The notes under the pieces are model-generated. The model was not told the origin of the DNA. It saw only the letters and a list, made by a program, of their open reading frames with translations, and searched no databases. Made by a program: the position numbers and the translations under genes. Positions 60,701-64,000 of a stretch of 64,000 nucleotides of DNA are shown one piece after another. The DNA is from Ignelater luminosus. Taxonomy: Eukaryota > Arthropoda > Insecta > Coleoptera > Elateridae. The first letter of the stretch is position 1; each line of letters starts with the position of its first letter. The DNA lies in contig VTPC01089971.1 in assembly GCA_011009095.1 (NCBI GenBank), forward strand, positions 354,969 to 418,968, read 5' to 3'.

Positions 60701-62284
60701 TTTCTAATGTATCCAAAACGTTTCCCTTACCTTCCATATTGAGAATCTTTACAAAACTTTTTTCTAGGAGCAAACCTGTTAATCCAAAGCATTCAAGAGT
60801 AATTGCAAGTACAAAAGCTGGCATGAAAGGGGTTATTATTTCCTAACGGAGAGAAAGAACAACATTTTGCAAACTTGCAGTTAAACTCAATGATCACGCT
60901 ATCGCTGAATGTGGTAATTGTCAGAAATACCTTTTTTACTTTCCTGGTCTGCGGGACGACAACTTATCCGATTTCCAGCTATATTTCAACTTCTGTACAT
61001 AACAAAGTTGTAGGTATATACGTATAATCCCTATAGCATTCTATTCGTTTTTCGTAACGTATCGTTTCATTCCCAATAATTGTGACTGTACATAAATTAA
61101 CATAACTATTAATTAATAAAGGGAATCTTGCTGAAACTGTTACTGTTCATTGACTTATATTTGAATTATAGAAAATATGCACATCTGTTGTACTTGTCAT
61201 TTAACAATTTTCAGATAATTAAAGTTTTTCACATTTTCAGCTTTCCCTTTCATTTAAGGTATATTTAGATTTGTATTTCAATTGTTTTTGTATGGATATC
61301 TTACTGAATGGTTACGGTATATCCTAAACAACAAACTTAATAAAATAGGAGCATTGTTAATAGAGCCTGATTAAACTTACCCAGCATTTTTACAACATGT
61401 TGGGATGCTGATTGAGTAGAATATGTCCTTCTGTCTTCTTCTTCCTGCGGGGAAATCTGAAGATTTGCAGATTCACAATCGTTTGTCAGTAACGTAGTCT
61501 GGTGAGTACGTTCCGTGTAAGTAACGCGAGAAGGTCGTCTTTGTACTAAACGATTAAGTTTAATGCTACCTCCCCGTACAGGCCCTACAGTAGATTGTCG
61601 TAATTGAAGGCCAATCAATATATATAGAACTGTAATAAGCGACATCGGTGTAACAAAGAATAAAACGGTTGAAATAAGAAACGCGTGCGGGATCACAATT
61701 CGTTTAACGTTACATATATAATGATCATCGTTTTGAGGGCTATCTTCCGATAATTTTTCGTATACGATACCGAACGACATTGCTTGCGGAACGGCTAAAC
61801 ATATAGCAAATATCCATATCATTATAACTAATTTTATGGCACGTGAAAGTTTCGACATTGTTTGAGATAAAAAAGGGTGACATATAGCAATATAACGCTC
61901 AATCGTGAATGCCGTTATAGTTAAAACGGTAGCATTTGCCGATGTTTCCGCTGCGAAACCTTGAAGTACGCAAAACACTTCACCGAAAACATAAGGATAT
62001 TTCGACCATATACCATACATTTCTTGTGGAAGACCGGAAATTAAAAGAAGTAAATCGGATATGGCCAAACTAAAGAGATAATAATTTGTGGCCGTATGCA
62101 TTGATTTATTTCGAGCGATGACGATGCAAGTACTGACATTTCCTATTACTCCCGTAAGAAAAATCGTTGCAAAAAGGGCAGTGAATGGAATTACTATAAA
62201 AAGTGGATCGCGTTTAGGACCCCAATCGCTTAGATTTTGAAAACGCAGCGTTGGCAATTCTGAAACGTTCTCATATTTAAACAT
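57746..62284 (-). CDS. Pyrokinin (PBAN-type) neuropeptide receptor, 588 residues
   Basis: This is a class A GPCR for amidated pyrokinin peptides at the plasma membrane. Three coding exons join with GT-AG sites: 61381-62284, 58596-58801 and 57746-58402 (589 codons with stop). Residues 1-315 contain TM1 (TGVIGNVSTCIVIARNKSM), TM2 (NYYLFSLAISDLLLLISGLP), the disulfide cysteine in GEVFCVLQG and TM3 with ERYIAICHPF (ERY replaces DRY, usual here). TM4 and TM5 follow. Exon 2 carries TM6 (FFICWAPFHAQRLLAIY) and TM7 with NPVLYHIMSHKFRMAF. Exon 3 encodes a long cytoplasmic tail (ETYAGCLPKRRHARIPQHYS onward). The start is the ATG at 62284; a probable 5' untranslated exon edge lies near 62411 and contains a 15-codon-type upstream frame. 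Which pyrokinin receptor subtype is undecided. Confidence 0.93.
58802..61380 (-). other. Large intron of the pyrokinin receptor
   Basis: It runs from a GTAAGT donor to a TTTCAG acceptor between TM5-loop and TM6 coding parts (phase 1). No nested gene is supported; open frames inside are short and domainless. Confidence 0.85.
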
Positions 62285-63148
62285 TACGTTCAAGGTTGAC
62301 ACTGAAAGCTCGTTTTCTGCTAAATAGATGGTTGAAAATATTTATATTCAACTAGGCTAGGCATTTTGGATCCCTGATTTGTTGAGAATTTATCGAACGA
62401 ATTTTCGTAAACCTGAAACAAAAGAAAAAGAGAAATATTAATAAATTCTTTAAATGCAAATGAAAGTTTTGAGTTTTCCTAAATATTTTGTATTTTCTAC
62501 ATTTACATAAATAAATAATAAATAAATGAAATTCCCGGACAAGGACAATTGAGGAATCCTTCGAATAACAAGAACCATTTGTATAAGATTATGCGGAAAG
62601 GTAAATTGAGATCTTTCTTAGGAATGGCTAAAACAGAAACCAGAAACGCACAGAATGTAACAAACGGTCTAGGTTTATATAATAGGAAGGCATGAACACC
62701 TTCCAGAATTAATGACCCGTTCATGTTAGTTTATTTTATTTTATAAAATAACAATACCTCGTATTCATTGTACCAAACAAGTAACTTAAATGAAAGCCTT
62801 TAAGTTGTATGTGGATAAGAGTATTTCTAAAACTTTCGATTGCTATAAAACTGTGCGTAATGCAAATTCTAGAGTATTCTAATTAACATTCAAAATCTGT
62901 CAAAAATTCATTTAAAAAATATTTAATGTTAAAAATTTAAAGTTTAATACATTTGCGTTTTTAAATTCAAAATTAAATAAAACAAAAAATAACTAAATAA
63001 ATATAAATCCCGTGGTCGGTCCTGTCACGGTCCTGTCCAAAGATAAGTTTCCATGTTTATTAATTGTTCATCTATTTCGACATCAACTGCACGTTAAATA
63101 TAAAAACTGCGCCTGATTTGACAGCCACCTGTTCACACTAGTGGTCTA
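62285..63148. other. 5' region upstream of the receptor and intergenic DNA
   Basis: A TTTGTTTCAG acceptor (about 62412) on the minus strand probably begins the exon with the start codon. No core promoter is identifiable. The rest is AT-rich and featureless. Confidence 0.4.
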
Positions 63149-63747
63149 CCAGGTGTATACCTATGAAATGAGACTTTCAGCTATTAGACCACAGTTGTCG
63201 CTAGGAGTATTTTTAAACTGTCCCAAATGTCTTATTTTTTTCGTCTGTCATCTGTCAACAATATTCAATTCATTGTTTGTGATGTTTCATACAACAACGC
63301 ATTTTTTTCGCTCTTAAAAATGTCGAATTTCGTGCCTTCAAACTACGATTTGCGGACATCGTTGATTTTCTGTTATCAATTGAAGAAAAACGCTTCTCAA
63401 GCGCATCAAATGCTTATAGAAGCTTACGGTGGACATGATCTAAGCAGAGCACAGTGCTTCAGGTGGTTTGAAAAATTCCGAAGTGGTGATTTTAGCGTGG
63501 AGAACGAGGAACGTGGCCGGCCACCGAAAAAGTTTGAGGACACCGAATTGCAAGCATTGTTGAATGAAGATGATGGTCAAACGCAAGAAATGATGGCAGA
63601 GCAGTTGGGAGTGACCCAGAAAACCATTTGCAAACGTTTGAAAGACATGGGCATGATTTTAAAGGTCGGAAGATGGGTGCCGCATGAACTGACTGAAAGG
63701 CAGCAAGAGAACCGAAAAACCACTTGTGAAATGCTGCTCTCCCGGTT
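63149..63747 (+). mobile_element. Truncated mariner copy, 5' half, nearly identical to the intact element
   Basis: It starts with TA (63147-63148) then CCAGGTGTATACCTATGAAA. It differs from the 53-kb element at only about three positions seen by eye: GTTGTCGC for GATGTCGC, CTTAAAAATG for CTCAAAAATG, and GAT for GCT in the GGHA/D codon. Transposase coding starts at 63320 (MSNFVPSN) and is open through LLSR. It then leaves the family sequence at CCCGGTT and ends at a chance stop (63755-63757). The catalytic domain and 3' end are missing. Confidence 0.93.
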
Positions 63748-64000
63748 GCGCCTGTAATGGTGCCTCCACCGTTTTTTATAATATCATCATGGAGTCATCT
63801 TATCATCCTGACTGGAGTCGGAGTTTTTAGTTCATAATTATGTTACACTACTTGAGTCCCAAGTCGTTCGAACAATTACCTATAGACAAAGATGCTGTCT
63901 AGATGAGCCCGTCTAAATACAACCACCAGTAAGTTCCCTGCGCTCTTGAAGATGGCTATCCAATGCAATGCCGACGAGTAGAGTTATCAAGCAAGTCACT
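63748..64000. other. Unidentified sequence at the truncation edge
   Basis: Sequence beyond the mariner breakpoint is less AT-rich than average but carries no domain that I recognise. Confidence 0.4.

Noticed and set aside
1..64000. CRISPR arrays, operons, riboswitches or other prokaryotic systems
   Set aside because: No array of spaced identical repeats and no polycistronic layout; introns and transposons show eukaryotic DNA. The only regular array is the 24-bp minisatellite, which has no spacers.

Overview
The window looks like nuclear DNA of an insect, probably a beetle or a similar species with an AT-rich, repeat-rich genome. The reasons are short GT-AG introns of about 55 bp, a pyrokinin-type neuropeptide receptor, an insect-type nicotinic receptor exon, and many arthropod transposon families (mauritiana-type mariner, other Tc1/mariner members, hAT, pogo, jockey, Penelope). 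There are no bacterial features. Species cannot be fixed from the sequence alone.

Layout. From 1 to 16.9 kb the DNA is mostly AT-rich and non-coding, with small inverted-repeat elements (about 1.0, 2.1, 3.2-4.2 and 10.6 kb), the decayed remains of a KRBA2-like integrase (10.9-12.1 kb, minus), a degenerate repeat array (14-14.6 kb), a mariner 3' remnant (14.7-15.1 kb) and a TIR element interrupted by a 400-N gap. At 16.94-17.14 kb lies the terminal exon of a nicotinic acetylcholine receptor alpha subunit (plus). From 17 to 27.6 kb there is almost nothing coding apart from a broken two-exon remnant at 19.3-19.9 kb. From 27.6 to 36.3 kb there is a cluster of retroelements: a jockey-like LINE, a heat-shock-promoter-like module or LTR, a second LINE with a nested 358-bp repeat and a second 400-N gap, and Penelope-like GIY-YIG fragments.

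From 37.2 to 41.1 kb lies a pseudogene of abnormal spindle (asp/ASPM). Its middle 1.2 kb is inverted in place, and it carries stops and frameshifts. From 41.7 to 47.8 kb DNA-transposon remains follow one another: a Tc1/mariner-like element with a DUF4817-type N-terminus, a second mariner remnant, a pogo/Tigger-type element without its catalytic core, and a hAT element that itself contains a 258-bp MITE with a perfect 8-bp target duplication.

Two intact host genes are on the minus strand. The first (48.9-50.7 kb) is an eight-exon, 462-residue TLC-domain membrane protein that resembles ceramide synthases but appears to lack their catalytic histidines and aspartates. The second (57.7-62.3 kb) is a complete pyrokinin receptor in three coding exons. 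Between them lie a 24-bp minisatellite, a broken gene for a USP-like papain-fold protein, and, inside that gene's intron, an intact mariner of 1285 bp. A nearly identical but truncated mariner copy sits at 63.1-63.7 kb, which suggests recent activity. The host genes are unrelated in function; what unites the window is repeated insertion of mobile DNA around a few functional genes.
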